From the NCBI GenBank assembly GCA_020634135.1, contig JACKCG010000010.1:51257-115256 (forward strand): a stretch of DNA of 64,000 bases, given 5' to 3'. Source of the DNA: Anaerolineaceae bacterium. GTDB taxonomy: Bacteria > Chloroflexota > Anaerolineae > Aggregatilineales > Phototrophicaceae. Both the position numbers and the translations under genes were made by a program. Of this stretch, positions 1-7,116 are shown in pieces. The notes under the pieces were generated by a model. The model ran no database searches and was not told where the DNA came from. It was given only the letters and a program-made list of their open reading frames with translations. Each line of letters starts with the position of its first letter. Position 1 is the first letter of the stretch.

Positions 1-2
1 TG

Positions 3-317
3 ATTCATGCCGGATATGAGGTGGTGGAAGCGGAAACCGGGGAACAGGCGCTGAATCACGTATCCAGACAGGCAGTCTCCCTGATTTTGCTGGATATTAT
101 GCTGCCGGATAGTTCCGGGTTAGCGTTGTTAGAGCAGCTTTCGGCACAGCCGGGCGCGAGCCATGTCCCGGTCATCGCCCTCACGACGAATGACCTGCCT
201 CCCCAGAAGCAGAAAGAACTGGACAAGCATCTGGTACAGGTGCTGAAGAAGGGGCAGACTTCCGGCAATGTTCTGATGGAACAGGTGCGTATCGCGCTTA
301 ACCGGCGGCCCAGGTGA
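3..317 (+). CDS. Response regulator receiver domain, 3' part (start lies outside the window)
   Basis: The frame is open from base 3 to the TGA at 315-317. What remains is roughly the last four fifths of a CheY-like receiver. The phosphoacceptor Asp is in LILLDIMLPD, the switch Thr in VIALTTND and the conserved Lys in VLKKGQ. The first beta strand with its acidic pair is cut off by the window edge, so total length and any N-terminal partner, such as a histidine kinase, are unknown. Nothing follows the receiver, so this gene carries no DNA-binding output on its C-terminal side. The stretch after the Thr (charged helix, then LKKG) resembles the receivers at the ends of the threonine synthase and giant kinase further along, which suggests one receiver subfamily in this genome. 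Confidence 0.85.
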   Translation: MHAGYEVVEAETGEQALNHVSRQAVSLILLDIMLPDSSGLALLEQLSAQPGASHVPVIALTTNDLPPQKQKELDKHLVQVLKKGQTSGNVLMEQVRIALNRRPR

Positions 318-331
318 GTCACTGGTTTAAA

Positions 332-372
332 ATGCAAACTCCACCTGTGAGGGAGTCGGGTGGAGTTTGCAT
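332..372 (+). terminator. Perfect 14-bp hairpin after the receiver gene
   Basis: ATGCAAACTCCACC at 332-345 is exactly complementary to 359-372, leaving a 13-base loop. It starts 14 bases after the receiver stop codon, as expected for a terminator. The downstream side is AT-rich (gatataatttgg) but lacks a clean T-run, so it may be a weak intrinsic terminator or an mRNA-stabilising 3' hairpin. Confidence 0.6.
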
Positions 373-793
373 GATATAATTTGGTTGTCTCAGCAGTCCC
401 ACCTTGTCCTTACCTGACCATGAGCGGTCATCGCCTTTGACTGCTGGATAAGACCAGGGGGCTGCTCCCGTTTTATAGGGAGCTTCCGGTTTCCACGAGA
501 AAGATAATAAGATTCTCTCCACCGGCGTCAGGTTTCGGCGGCCCTCGCCGTACCTCTAGCATCCATCCCCCCTGCTTTCGCTGGGAGTTCCCTGCTATCC
601 CTTACCTAACCTGCACCTAGTATTCCATATTGACCGGGGTGGAGATAGTGAAGAATGTCACATGCGGGCGCTGATGAATGTCATAAAGACCGGGATTCCC
701 GGCGACTATCCCCCGCCAAACGGGTGATATATAAGAACGCTCCCACAGAATAAATAATCCGCAAAAAATACCGTTTTGTGCCTCCGGGTGAAC
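373..793. other. Intergenic region without a recognisable gene
   Basis: About 420 bases with no convincing coding sequence. The only open frame, a short one on the minus strand at 319-522, runs through the terminator hairpin and has no recognisable family or ribosome binding site. I see no tRNA, repeat array or riboswitch-like structure. Confidence 0.5.
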
Positions 794-821
794 TTGCCGC
801 CCAATCGTACAAATCTATAAT
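794..821 (+). promoter_or_regulatory. Candidate sigma70-type promoter
   Basis: TTGCCG at 794-799 and a consensus TATAAT at 816-821 are separated by 16 bases. The -10 box ends 46 bases before the ATG at 868. It is placed to transcribe the propeller protein gene and perhaps the acetoacetyl-CoA synthetase behind it. Assigned by consensus match only. Confidence 0.45.
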
Positions 822-867
822 TGAACGCAAACTACGGTTACACGCACACAGGCATTGAGGAGGAGTC

Positions 868-1944
868 ATGCAGAATTCACGCCGGTATCTGCCGATCATG
901 ATCGTATTGATGATGATCGCGGCGGCAGCAGTGATCGCGCTGGTTTTCTTGAACGGCGGTGGGGGAGCGCTGGCCGGTCTGTCGCGGGGGAGCACGACAC
1001 CGCGCGACGACGCCCAGTTGCTCACCGTTCGCCTTAGTCCCGATGGCAACCTGGCAGCAGTGGACGTGAACGGCACGCCAGCCAGCAGACCCAATGCGCT
1101 GCGGATGGTGGATACATCATCCGGCAGCACGAAATGGAGCGTATCGGAAGGCGCGATTGATTTCCGAAACGACACCTATATGCTCGGTTTTACGTCCGAT
1201 TCCAGCGCATTTATCGTGACAGGCAGCGTAGAAGGGGCAGCCGGAGATGTGATCTGGTACCTGGATGCTGAAACGGGCGACAAGACCGCCGAAATCACAC
1301 TCAATGAGGGCGAGACCGCCCTGGCCGCCAACGAAACCTATTACGTTGTGAGCAGTGGCAGCACCGTCACCATCACCAACCGGGAAAGCGGCGAGGTGTA
1401 CTTCAGCCATACCTTCAGAACCGCGCCGGATTTTGCCCGCTTCACGCCCGACGGCGGCCAACTGCTGACGGTTCACAGCAATTCCGGCATTCGTGGCTAC
1501 GATTTTTACCTGACAGACCTGGCCGACCCGCAGGTGGGCGACGAGCCGGCCTTCACCGGGGAGAGCCTGGCCGCGATTGACAAGGCTTCGCCCCTCATCA
1601 GCGGTGACGGCAAATTCCTGGCGTTCGCCATTATCAATGGCCGGGGCGTGTTCCTGATTAACCTGGAGACACACCAGCCGGTATTCAGCCGCTTTGGCGA
1701 CCAGATGACGAGCGAACTGGTCAGCACGGTGCGGTTTGACGCGCTCTTCGGCTTCCTGAAGGACAATACAGTGTTCGCTTACCTGACCAACGAGGGCATC
1801 CTCTATGCGGTGAACACCGCCAATGGTGAAATCATCGAGCAGGTTGACCTCGGTCTGGGTACGAGTCCTGACAGCCTTTCGATCAGTGCCAACGGCAAGA
1901 CGCTGGCCGTCCTCCACCGGGATTCGCTGGCAGTCTGGCGCTAG
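868..1944 (+). CDS. Membrane-anchored beta-propeller (WD40/PQQ-like) protein
   Basis: 358 residues. A basic start (MQNSRRY) is followed by one hydrophobic helix at about residues 9-29, so the rest is probably anchored outside the membrane. The body has repeated short modules of propeller type: SPDGNLAAVDV, TSDSSAFIVTG, TPDGGQLLTVHS, SGDGKFLAFAI, SANGKTLAVLHR. The SxDGxxLA pattern is typical of WD40/PD40-like blades. There is no catalytic motif, so a scaffold, binding or monitoring role is all that can be inferred. The start is supported by GAGGAGG just upstream and by the promoter at 794-821. The next gene begins about 50 bases downstream and could be cotranscribed. Similar proteins are encoded at 8105-10123 and 58105-59178. 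Confidence 0.75.
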   Translation: MQNSRRYLPIMIVLMMIAAAAVIALVFLNGGGGALAGLSRGSTTPRDDAQLLTVRLSPDGNLAAVDVNGTPASRPNALRMVDTSSGSTKWSVSEGAIDFRNDTYMLGFTSDSSAFIVTGSVEGAAGDVIWYLDAETGDKTAEITLNEGETALAANETYYVVSSGSTVTITNRESGEVYFSHTFRTAPDFARFTPDGGQLLTVHSNSGIRGYDFYLTDLADPQVGDEPAFTGESLAAIDKASPLISGDGKFLAFAIINGRGVFLINLETHQPVFSRFGDQMTSELVSTVRFDALFGFLKDNTVFAYLTNEGILYAVNTANGEIIEQVDLGLGTSPDSLSISANGKTLAVLHRDSLAVWR

Positions 1945-1995
1945 GGCGTGGTAATATCCCGGCATGTTGAACCTGACTAAGAAGGAGGGGCAACC

Positions 1996-3987
1996 GTGAC
2001 TCCAATCCGCGAAGGTGACATGCTGTGGCAGCCATCCCAGCAGGTGATCGAAAATGCGAATCTCACCCACTATATGCGCTGGCTGGCGTCTTACCGGGGC
2101 GTGTCTGTCACCAACTATCCTGACCTGTGGGCCTGGTCGGTGACAGATGTCGCCGCGTTCTGGGAAAGCCTGTGGGACTACTTCGGCCTGCGTTATTCGC
2201 AGAAGTGGGATGCGCCCCTGGGTCGGCGGGAAATGCCCGGAACGCAGTGGTTCCCCGGTGTACGGCTGAACTACGCCGAGAATATCTTCACCCGTATGTC
2301 TGACCAGCGCCCGATGCTCATTTACCAGGCTGAAGATGCTGAACAGGTCGAAATCCCCTGGGCGGCGGTCTACGATGGGGTGAACCGGCTGGCGGCGGTA
2401 CTGCGCGGCATGGGGGTACAACCGGGGGATCGGGTCGTCGCTTATCTCCCGAATATCCCGGAAACCATCGTGGCGCTGCTGGCGACGGCCAGCCTGGGCG
2501 CGATCTGGTCAAGCTGTTCGCCGGATTTCGGCGGGCGCAGTGTGCTGGATCGCTTCACGCAGATTGAGCCGAAAGTGCTGATCGCCGTAGATGGCTACCA
2601 GTACAACGGTAAACCGTTTGACCGGCGCGAAGTCATCGTTGAACTCCAGACCGCGCTCCCCACGCTGCAACACACCATCCTGATCCCCTTCAGCGCCCAC
2701 CACACCGGCGGCCTGGCCCAAACTGTGCTGTGGGGCGATGTGCTGGCCCACGCCGCCCCGCCGGATGCCATCGCCTTTGAGCAAGTGCCCTTCGATCATC
2801 CGCTGTGGGTGCTGTATTCGTCCGGGACAACCGGGATGCCCAAACCTATCGTGCATGGTCACGGCGGCATCCTGCTGGAACAGGCCAAATCGGGGGTTTT
2901 TCATAACGACCTGAAAGCCGGAGATCGCTTCTTCTGGTATACCAGCACCGGCTGGATGATGTGGAACTACCTGGTGGGCAGCCTGTTTTCCGGCGCGACG
3001 GCCATCATCTACAACGGCAGCCCGTCTTACCCCGACATGAATACCCTGTTTCGCCTGGCTGAAGCCAGCGGCATGACCTACTTCGGCACGTCGGCGGCGT
3101 TCGTAAGCGCCTGCATCAAGGCGGGAATCCGCCCGAACCGGGACTACGACCTCAGCCGGATTCGCGGCGTCGGGTCTACCGGCTCACCGTTGAGTATTGC
3201 GGGTTTCCAATGGGTTTACGACAATATCAACCGCGAACTGGCGCTTGAATCGCTCAGCGGCGGGACGGATTTGTGTACGGCTTTTGTGGGTGGGGCGCGT
3301 ACCCAGCCGGTCTACGCCGGAGAACTGCAAGCAGCGTCGTTGGGGGCAAAAGTCGAAGCCTACAACGAGGACGGTCAGCCGGTGCTGGACGAAGTGGGCG
3401 AACTGGTCATTACTGAGCCGATGCCCTCGATGCCGCTCTACTTCTGGAATGACCCCCGGATGATCCGCTATACCGAAAGCTACTTCGAGATGTTCCCCGG
3501 CATCTGGCGGCATGGTGACTGGATCAAGTTCAACCGGCGCGGCGGCTGTATCATTTACGGACGTTCCGATTCGACTATCAACCGAATGGGCATCCGTATG
3601 GGGACGAGCGAGATTTACCGCGTGGTCGAATCCTTCCCCGAAGTGCTGGACAGCCTGATTATTGACCTGGAACTGCTGGGGCGCGAGTCGTATCTGCCCC
3701 TGTTCCTCGTCCTGCGTGAAGGCTATACGCTGGATGACGACCTGAAGACGCGCATCAAACAGAAGCTGCGCCAGGATGCCTCGCCGCGTCATGTGCCGGA
3801 TGACATCATCCTCATCCCGGAAGTGCCGTATACGTTAAGCGGCAAAAAGATGGAAGTGCCGATCCGCAAAATCCTCCTGGGAAAGGATATTCACGCTGCC
3901 GCCAACCCTGGCGCGATGCGCAACCCCGGCGCGCTGGCGTTTTTCACGCAGTTCGCCGAGACGCTGAATAAGAAAGAGGGATCATGA
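1996..3987 (+). CDS. aacS: Acetoacetyl-CoA synthetase (acetoacetate-CoA ligase)
   Basis: 663 residues, the usual length for this family. It would activate acetoacetate with ATP and CoA to acetoacetyl-CoA through an acyl-adenylate, in the cytosol. The N-terminal ACS cap region (LWQPSQQVIENANLTHYMRW) is followed by the AMP-binding P-loop YSSGTTGMPKPIVHG near residue 273. Then come the SGGTDL motif, the hinge region GRSDSTINRMGIRMG near residue 520, and the catalytic Lys in TLSGKKMEVPIRK near residue 617. The start is GTG at 1996, chosen because AGGAGGGG lies just upstream; an ATG at 2020 is a weaker alternative. Its last 54 or so bases recur at 6550-6603, so the original 3' end may have been displaced by the island that follows. 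Acetyl- or propionyl-CoA synthetase is a less likely alternative. Confidence 0.9.
   Translation: MTPIREGDMLWQPSQQVIENANLTHYMRWLASYRGVSVTNYPDLWAWSVTDVAAFWESLWDYFGLRYSQKWDAPLGRREMPGTQWFPGVRLNYAENIFTRMSDQRPMLIYQAEDAEQVEIPWAAVYDGVNRLAAVLRGMGVQPGDRVVAYLPNIPETIVALLATASLGAIWSSCSPDFGGRSVLDRFTQIEPKVLIAVDGYQYNGKPFDRREVIVELQTALPTLQHTILIPFSAHHTGGLAQTVLWGDVLAHAAPPDAIAFEQVPFDHPLWVLYSSGTTGMPKPIVHGHGGILLEQAKSGVFHNDLKAGDRFFWYTSTGWMMWNYLVGSLFSGATAIIYNGSPSYPDMNTLFRLAEASGMTYFGTSAAFVSACIKAGIRPNRDYDLSRIRGVGSTGSPLSIAGFQWVYDNINRELALESLSGGTDLCTAFVGGARTQPVYAGELQAASLGAKVEAYNEDGQPVLDEVGELVITEPMPSMPLYFWNDPRMIRYTESYFEMFPGIWRHGDWIKFNRRGGCIIYGRSDSTINRMGIRMGTSEIYRVVESFPEVLDSLIIDLELLGRESYLPLFLVLREGYTLDDDLKTRIKQKLRQDASPRHVPDDIILIPEVPYTLSGKKMEVPIRKILLGKDIHAAANPGAMRNPGALAFFTQFAETLNKKEGS
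3921..3974 (+). repeat. Direct repeat, left copy (3' end of aacS)
   Basis: 54 bases inside the aacS 3' end recur at 6550-6603 with only two mismatches. Both copies read in the same frame and direction (NPGALAFFTQFAE). They bracket the AT-rich island of about 2.6 kb. This is the left junction of that island. Confidence 0.85.
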
Positions 3988-4114
3988 ACTATATATTCTA
4001 TCCTATCCAAACCATCATACTCGTAAAATAGCTTATTGTTATCCTAACTTAGAATATCTTGATTCGCCTGATTGTTAATGTTTAATTGAAATTATTAAAA
4101 TAAGTGCTGAGGTG

Positions 4115-4145
4115 TTGGCAATTCTACCTCTTGTTGATATATAAT
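4115..4145 (+). promoter_or_regulatory. Candidate promoter of the island cassette
   Basis: TTGGCA at 4115-4120, one mismatch from consensus, is followed by TATATAAT at 4138-4145. The spacer is 17 bases if TATATA is the -10 box and 19 if TATAAT is. It lies about 45 bases before the cassette's first start codon. Confidence 0.5.
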
Positions 4146-4186
4146 CTTGGTAAATTCTAGAAATTTTGTCATCTAAAGGAGATATG

Positions 4187-4432
4187 ATGTCCTTCAATTT
4201 TAGGCAACTTCTAGATACAGATAGAAATACTGATGAACTGAAAACCGACTTTCTAAGACTTGAAAATCGTACCTTAAAATTTGCTAACTCCTTCGTCCCC
4301 TTGGATAATCTTTCTCTTATTGAGGTTATTGACCTCTCGACTGAGCGACCAATTCCAACCTATTTCTACATTCTTGGATTTATAGGTGTTATTGCATTAC
4401 TTGCTAATTACGTCATACTGGCAATACCCTAA
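4187..4432 (+). pseudogene. 5' part of an IS-interrupted small membrane protein gene (cassette gene A)
   Basis: The ATG at 4187 has AAAGGAGA just upstream; a TTG at 4166 is less likely. The product starts MSFNFRQLLDTDRN and reaches a hydrophobic helix (YFYILGFIGVIALLANYVI). Translation then runs four codons into the IS left end and stops at 4432. Removing the IS (4419-5688) and one copy of the ATAC duplication joins this frame exactly to the fragment at 5689-5988, giving an uninterrupted protein of about 175 residues. That protein has a soluble N-terminus, two closely spaced membrane helices and a cytosolic tail. The layout resembles small DUF6232-type membrane proteins, but I cannot confirm the family. 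The gene is probably inactive as it stands. Confidence 0.8.
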
Positions 4433-5319
4433 TTTAATGGAGTGCAAGTTTGTCTCAAAAATTGCATTTCAAAGTCGTGTGGACTGAGATAGTCCAAAGC
4501 GGAATGCCGACGTACTCGATTGTAAAACCCCATCACATAGCTGAAGATTGCAGCCTTGGCTTGCTCGAAAGAAGCAAAGACCCCATCGGCACACTCCCGT
4601 TTCAGGGTAGCCCAGAAGCTCTCCATTGGCGCATTGTCGAGGCAATTGCCGCTACGACTCATGCTGACTGTGATACCGGGTCGTGCCAACATCTGCTGGT
4701 AGGTTGAGCAGGTGTACTGGCTGCCGCGATCCGAGTGATGTGTCAGATCGGCCTCCTCGGTGTCAGGTTGTCGCTGTGTGAAAGCCATCTCCAGCGCGGT
4801 TTCGGTCAATTCTGAACGCATGTGTTCGGCCATCGCCAGGCCGACGATTTGACGCGAATACAAGTCCATCACACCCGCCGTATACAGAAAGCCGACTTCG
4901 GTTTCGATATACGTAATATCCGTGAGCCAGACTTGATCCGGGCGCTCGGCAGCGAACTGGCGGGCCAGCACATTGGGCTTCACTGGATGGCTGGCAGCGG
5001 ATTGGGTTGTGCGGGGTCGCCGCTTCTGCCCACCTTTGCCCTGAATACCCAGTGTTCGCATCAAGCGGGCCACCCGATTTTTGCCGACGGCATAGCCTTG
5101 TGCTTGCAGTTCGGCCTGGATGCGCGGTGCGCCATAACTGCGTCGAAACGTCTGCCACACCGCGTGAATACGGGCTTTCAAGGTCTGGTTTTCCTGCTCA
5201 CGTTCGCTCGGCGGACGCTGCTTCCAGGCATAATAGCCGCTTTCCGACAGGTTCAGCACCGCACACACGCGCGCGAGCGGGTATTCCACCGCACAAGCGG
5301 CGACCTGTTCATACGTCAT
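4429..5319 (-). CDS. IS3-family transposase OrfB (DDE integrase domain)
   Basis: 296 residues from the ATG at 5319, which has GAAGGAAA upstream. An HTH_21-type region (YGAPRIQAELQAQG) comes first, then the retroviral-integrase-like catalytic core. The DDE residues are the Asp in VWLTDITYIE, the Asp in HHSDRGSQYT and the Glu in NAPMESFWATLK, all present, followed by the C-terminal NRVRRHSALDYLSP. The frame is open upstream to 5487, as expected for a protein made mainly as an OrfAB fusion by -1 frameshifting at 5351-5358. Its stop lies only 10 bases inside the IS end, as is common for compact elements. OrfAB catalyses excision and integration of the element. Confidence 0.93.
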   Translation of the reverse strand: MTYEQVAACAVEYPLARVCAVLNLSESGYYAWKQRPPSEREQENQTLKARIHAVWQTFRRSYGAPRIQAELQAQGYAVGKNRVARLMRTLGIQGKGGQKRRPRTTQSAASHPVKPNVLARQFAAERPDQVWLTDITYIETEVGFLYTAGVMDLYSRQIVGLAMAEHMRSELTETALEMAFTQRQPDTEEADLTHHSDRGSQYTCSTYQQMLARPGITVSMSRSGNCLDNAPMESFWATLKRECADGVFASFEQAKAAIFSYVMGFYNRVRRHSALDYLSPHDFEMQFLRQTCTPLN

Positions 5320-5612
5320 TTCGACGTTTCCTTCGAGAAGATACTGATAGTTTTTTTTAGAATGTCGCGCTCTTGGCAGGCGATTTCCAGTTCGCGCTTG
5401 GCCTGGCGCAACTCCGCTTTCAACTGCTCGATCTCGCTGCGCTCCAGTTCGTTCGTCTCGGCATCCACCTGATAACGCTTTTTCCACTGCCGCAGCAAGT
5501 TGTGACTCAACCCCAACTCGCGCTCGATTGCTGCTACTGTTTTGCCGCTGGTTGCTTGTAGCCGCATCGCATCCCGTTTGAATTCGTCACTGTAGGATTT
5601 CTTCTTTGCCAT
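5316..5612 (-). CDS. IS3-family transposase OrfA (HTH DNA-binding protein)
   Basis: 98 residues from the ATG at 5612, which has AGGAG 8 bases upstream; ATG 5618 is also possible. MAKKKSYSDEFKRDAMRL starts a transposase_8-type helix-turn-helix, with the recognition region around GLSHNLLRQWKKRY. A leucine-rich coiled coil (IEQLKAELRQAKRELE) follows, as is usual for IS3 OrfA dimerisation. The final codons overlap orfB. The product binds the terminal inverted repeats, alone as a regulator or as the N-terminal part of OrfAB. Confidence 0.92.
   Translation of the reverse strand: MAKKKSYSDEFKRDAMRLQATSGKTVAAIERELGLSHNLLRQWKKRYQVDAETNELERSEIEQLKAELRQAKRELEIACQERDILKKTISIFSKETSK
5351..5358 (-). promoter_or_regulatory. 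Candidate -1 ribosomal frameshift site (A8 run) joining orfA and orfB
   Basis: Eight consecutive A residues on the minus strand lie where orfA (reading DILKKT) and the upstream-open orfB frame (RHSKKNY) overlap. A-runs of this kind are the standard slippery sites for OrfAB production in IS3-family elements. Confidence 0.75.
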
Positions 5613-5688
5613 TTTCATTGCTCCTGTTCTGCGTATCAATTCTAATTCAGGAGACAACTTATGACTCTATTTTATCGGGGTAATGCCA

Positions 5689-5988
5689 ATACCTGGGATT
5701 TTGATGTTAGGGGTTCTAGGATTTCTATTCTACCAGTTTTGGCAAAAGCGAGTCGACGAGCGATTCGGTTTGAGTCTGATCACAAATTCTGGTCGTGCGC
5801 GCGTATTGCTGGGGCGCGATCAGCGTTTTCTAAAAGAGGTGGCTGAGCAATTAAGTAAAGCCATTGGGGACCCCAAGATTACAACTTTCGTAGCCAATTT
5901 TAATAATCAAAAAGTAGATATTGGAACTATGTCAGGTGGTGTAGTGACAACGAATGTTGATGGAGAAATAAAACAAGACAACAATTAG
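5689..5988 (+). pseudogene. 3' part of IS-interrupted cassette gene A (second membrane helix and MSGG tail)
   Basis: This continues the fragment at 4187-4432 after IS excision. It starts with a second hydrophobic helix (PGILMLGVLGFLFYQFW), so the intact protein would have two closely spaced membrane segments. Next is a cytosolic stretch (LSLITNSGRARVLLGRDQ, then a helix QRFLKEVAEQLSKAIG). The C-terminal tail holds KVDIGTMSGGVV at about residues 151-162 of the 175-residue reconstruction. That tail matches the N-terminal motif of the next gene (EIHIDSMSGGII). An ATG at 5683 could in principle start translation of this half, but no good ribosome binding site precedes it. The stop is TAG at 5986-5988, 21 bases before gene B. 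Confidence 0.78.
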
Positions 5989-6009
5989 GCTAGTATATTG
6001 GAGTTCAAG

Positions 6010-6375
6010 ATGACCAAGAAAGACTCTAACCAGGAAATTCATATTGATTCAATGAGCGGTGGTATAATTGCAAATAAAGTCGAGAATATTATACAAAATA
6101 ATAAAACAAGCAATGTGTCTGACCAAATTGACTTTGATCTTCTTATGACAGAATTGGCTCAATTACGCAAAGCGATGAGAGAGCGAGATTCTGAAGCAGA
6201 GCATGTGATAGAAATGGCTGAAGTTCAAAAAGCTGAACAAGCTGCACAAAAAAAAGATGTAGCGAAAGTGAAGCAGCACCTTAGCGCAGCTGGAAAATGG
6301 GCCTTGGACATCGCCACTGAAATAGGAACATCTCTGGCTAAAGAGATGCTCAGAACCGCCCTAGGCATGAATTAG
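6010..6375 (+). CDS. Small alpha-helical protein with N-terminal MSGG motif (cassette gene B)
   Basis: 121 residues from the ATG at 6010, preceded by GGAG with 6-base spacing; a TTG at 5998 is a weaker start. There are three parts. The N-terminal motif EIHIDSMSGGII at residues 9-20 is followed by an Asn-rich turn. A long charged helical segment covers about residues 33-85 (LAQLRKAMRERDSEAEH and Ala/Lys/Glu-rich sequence). The C-terminal helix pair AAGKWALDIATEIG and AKEMLRTALG could associate with a membrane or a partner. No enzymatic motif is visible. The motif copies the C-terminal tail of gene A. The gene is AT-rich compared with the flanking chromosome and ends before a good terminator. 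The function is unknown; my best inference is a two-component membrane-protein/adaptor cassette. Confidence 0.75.
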   Translation: MTKKDSNQEIHIDSMSGGIIANKVENIIQNNKTSNVSDQIDFDLLMTELAQLRKAMRERDSEAEHVIEMAEVQKAEQAAQKKDVAKVKQHLSAAGKWALDIATEIGTSLAKEMLRTALGMN

Positions 6376-6417
6376 CCAGTCTTTGGATTAATAGACCTGC
6401 AAACAGGTTACAAAAAT

Positions 6418-6447
6418 TAGGCAGGTATATCCTGCCTATTAGTTTTT
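6418..6447 (+). terminator. Intrinsic terminator of the cassette
   Basis: TAGGCAGG at 6418-6425 pairs with CCTGCCTA at 6431-6438 around a five-base loop, followed by ttagttttt. It lies 43 bases after the gene B stop codon. Confidence 0.8.
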
Positions 6448-6549
6448 ATATCGCTATTTGAACGTCCAGGTAATCCACTTGGGCACTCCCCACCTGTGAC
6501 CAGAAAGTGGAAAAAGAAAGTCGTGAATCAACATTCACTGCCCTACCAC

Positions 6550-6603
6550 CAACCCCGGTGCGCTGGCGTTTTTCACGCAGTTCGCCGAGATGCTGAATAA
6601 GAA
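6550..6603 (+). repeat. Direct repeat, right copy (second aacS 3' tail)
   Basis: This matches 52 of 54 bases of 3921-3974 and continues to its own in-frame TAA (ending LNKKKK). It is only a tail, with no aacS sequence before it, so it marks the right junction of the AT-rich island. It may be the chromosome's original aacS 3' end. The 170 or so bases between the cassette terminator and this repeat show no gene. Confidence 0.85.
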
Positions 6604-6618
6604 GAAAAAATAATCTTC

Positions 6619-6671
6619 ACACTTTTCTCACAAATATCCTTAAGACCAGCACAGAGAAAAGTGTCTATAAT
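6619..6671 (+). promoter_or_regulatory. Inverted repeat upstream of a TATAAT box
   Basis: ACACTTTTCTC at 6619-6629 is perfectly complementary to GAGAAAAGTGT at 6654-6664, with 24 bases between. A consensus TATAAT follows at 6666-6671, but I see no good -35 box. The right arm touches the -10 box, as an operator for a dimeric regulator might. It lies about 110 bases before the zinc-ribbon gene. Confidence 0.35.
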
Positions 6672-6777
6672 AGTATTGATAGGTGGTGAAAGGGCATGGC
6701 ATTCGCCCCCTCCGCCGGACAGACAGAAGGCTGTCCCTGCTATTCACTGAAGACCGTTACCCCCAAAGGGCAGTTCG

Positions 6778-6984
6778 ATGAATTACACCCATGCTGATGA
6801 ACCGGTAGAACAAGTTTACGTGCAGCACTGCTCGAGCTGCGGTGAAGTGGCGGAGTTCTCCTACCTGGGCGCGCAGCGCTGGCCGCAGCGCCTGGTTGAG
6901 CTGACCGGCATCCCCCCGGTGGTTCATCTGTGGGTGTGTGGCAGCTGCCATACCACACTGAGCGAGCCACAAGTGGACTTGTAG
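6778..6984 (+). CDS. Small zinc-ribbon protein
   Basis: 68 residues. Two Cys pairs, HCSSCGE near residue 18 and VCGSCHT near residue 58, are arranged as in a treble-clef or zinc-ribbon fold. The sequence between them is partly aromatic and hydrophobic (FSYLGAQRWP, GIPPVVHLWVC). It is too short for an enzyme; a structural or nucleic-acid-binding role is possible. The reverse frame is also open here, but it does not give the paired cysteines. There is a GGGCAG 6 bases before the ATG as a weak ribosome binding site. Confidence 0.6.
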   Translation: MNYTHADEPVEQVYVQHCSSCGEVAEFSYLGAQRWPQRLVELTGIPPVVHLWVCGSCHTTLSEPQVDL

Positions 6985-7116
6985 GCTGCTGTGCGGTTTC
7001 CTCGGATTTGTTACAATTTCCCCATTGAAATCATTATGCGTGACTTATTCATCCACCCCGGAAACCAGGCGGCGGTGGATAGTTTCGTCTACTTAAACCG
7101 ATGAATTGAGGCTACC

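Larger units (their letters stand above)
4419..5688 (-). mobile_element. Complete IS3-family insertion sequence (1270 bp)
   Basis: The ends are TGGCA at 4419 and TGCCA ending at 5688. The terminal 38 bases are imperfect inverted repeats (4419-4456 against 5651-5688, 28 of 38 matching), with an identical inner TTGTCTC. The element is flanked by a perfect 4-bp target duplication, ATAC, at 4415-4418 and 5689-5692. It carries orfA and orfB on the minus strand with an A8 slippery run at their overlap. Ends, duplication, frameshift site and DDE residues all look intact, so the insertion appears recent and the element may still be active. It splits cassette gene A. Confidence 0.95.

Noticed and set aside
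319..522. 67-codon minus-strand frame near the left end
   Set aside because: It reads through the 14-bp terminator hairpin at 332-372.
1117..2421. Long open frame on the minus strand under the propeller and aacS genes
   Set aside because: It spans the junction of two well-supported plus-strand genes, has no family features and is rich in His/Arg/Pro as expected for an antisense frame of GC-rich coding DNA.
3988..6549. Integrase or attachment-site module in the island
   Set aside because: The flanking repeat suggests integration, but the only recombinase is the IS3 transposase, whose own ends and duplication lie inside the island; no tyrosine or serine integrase is present.
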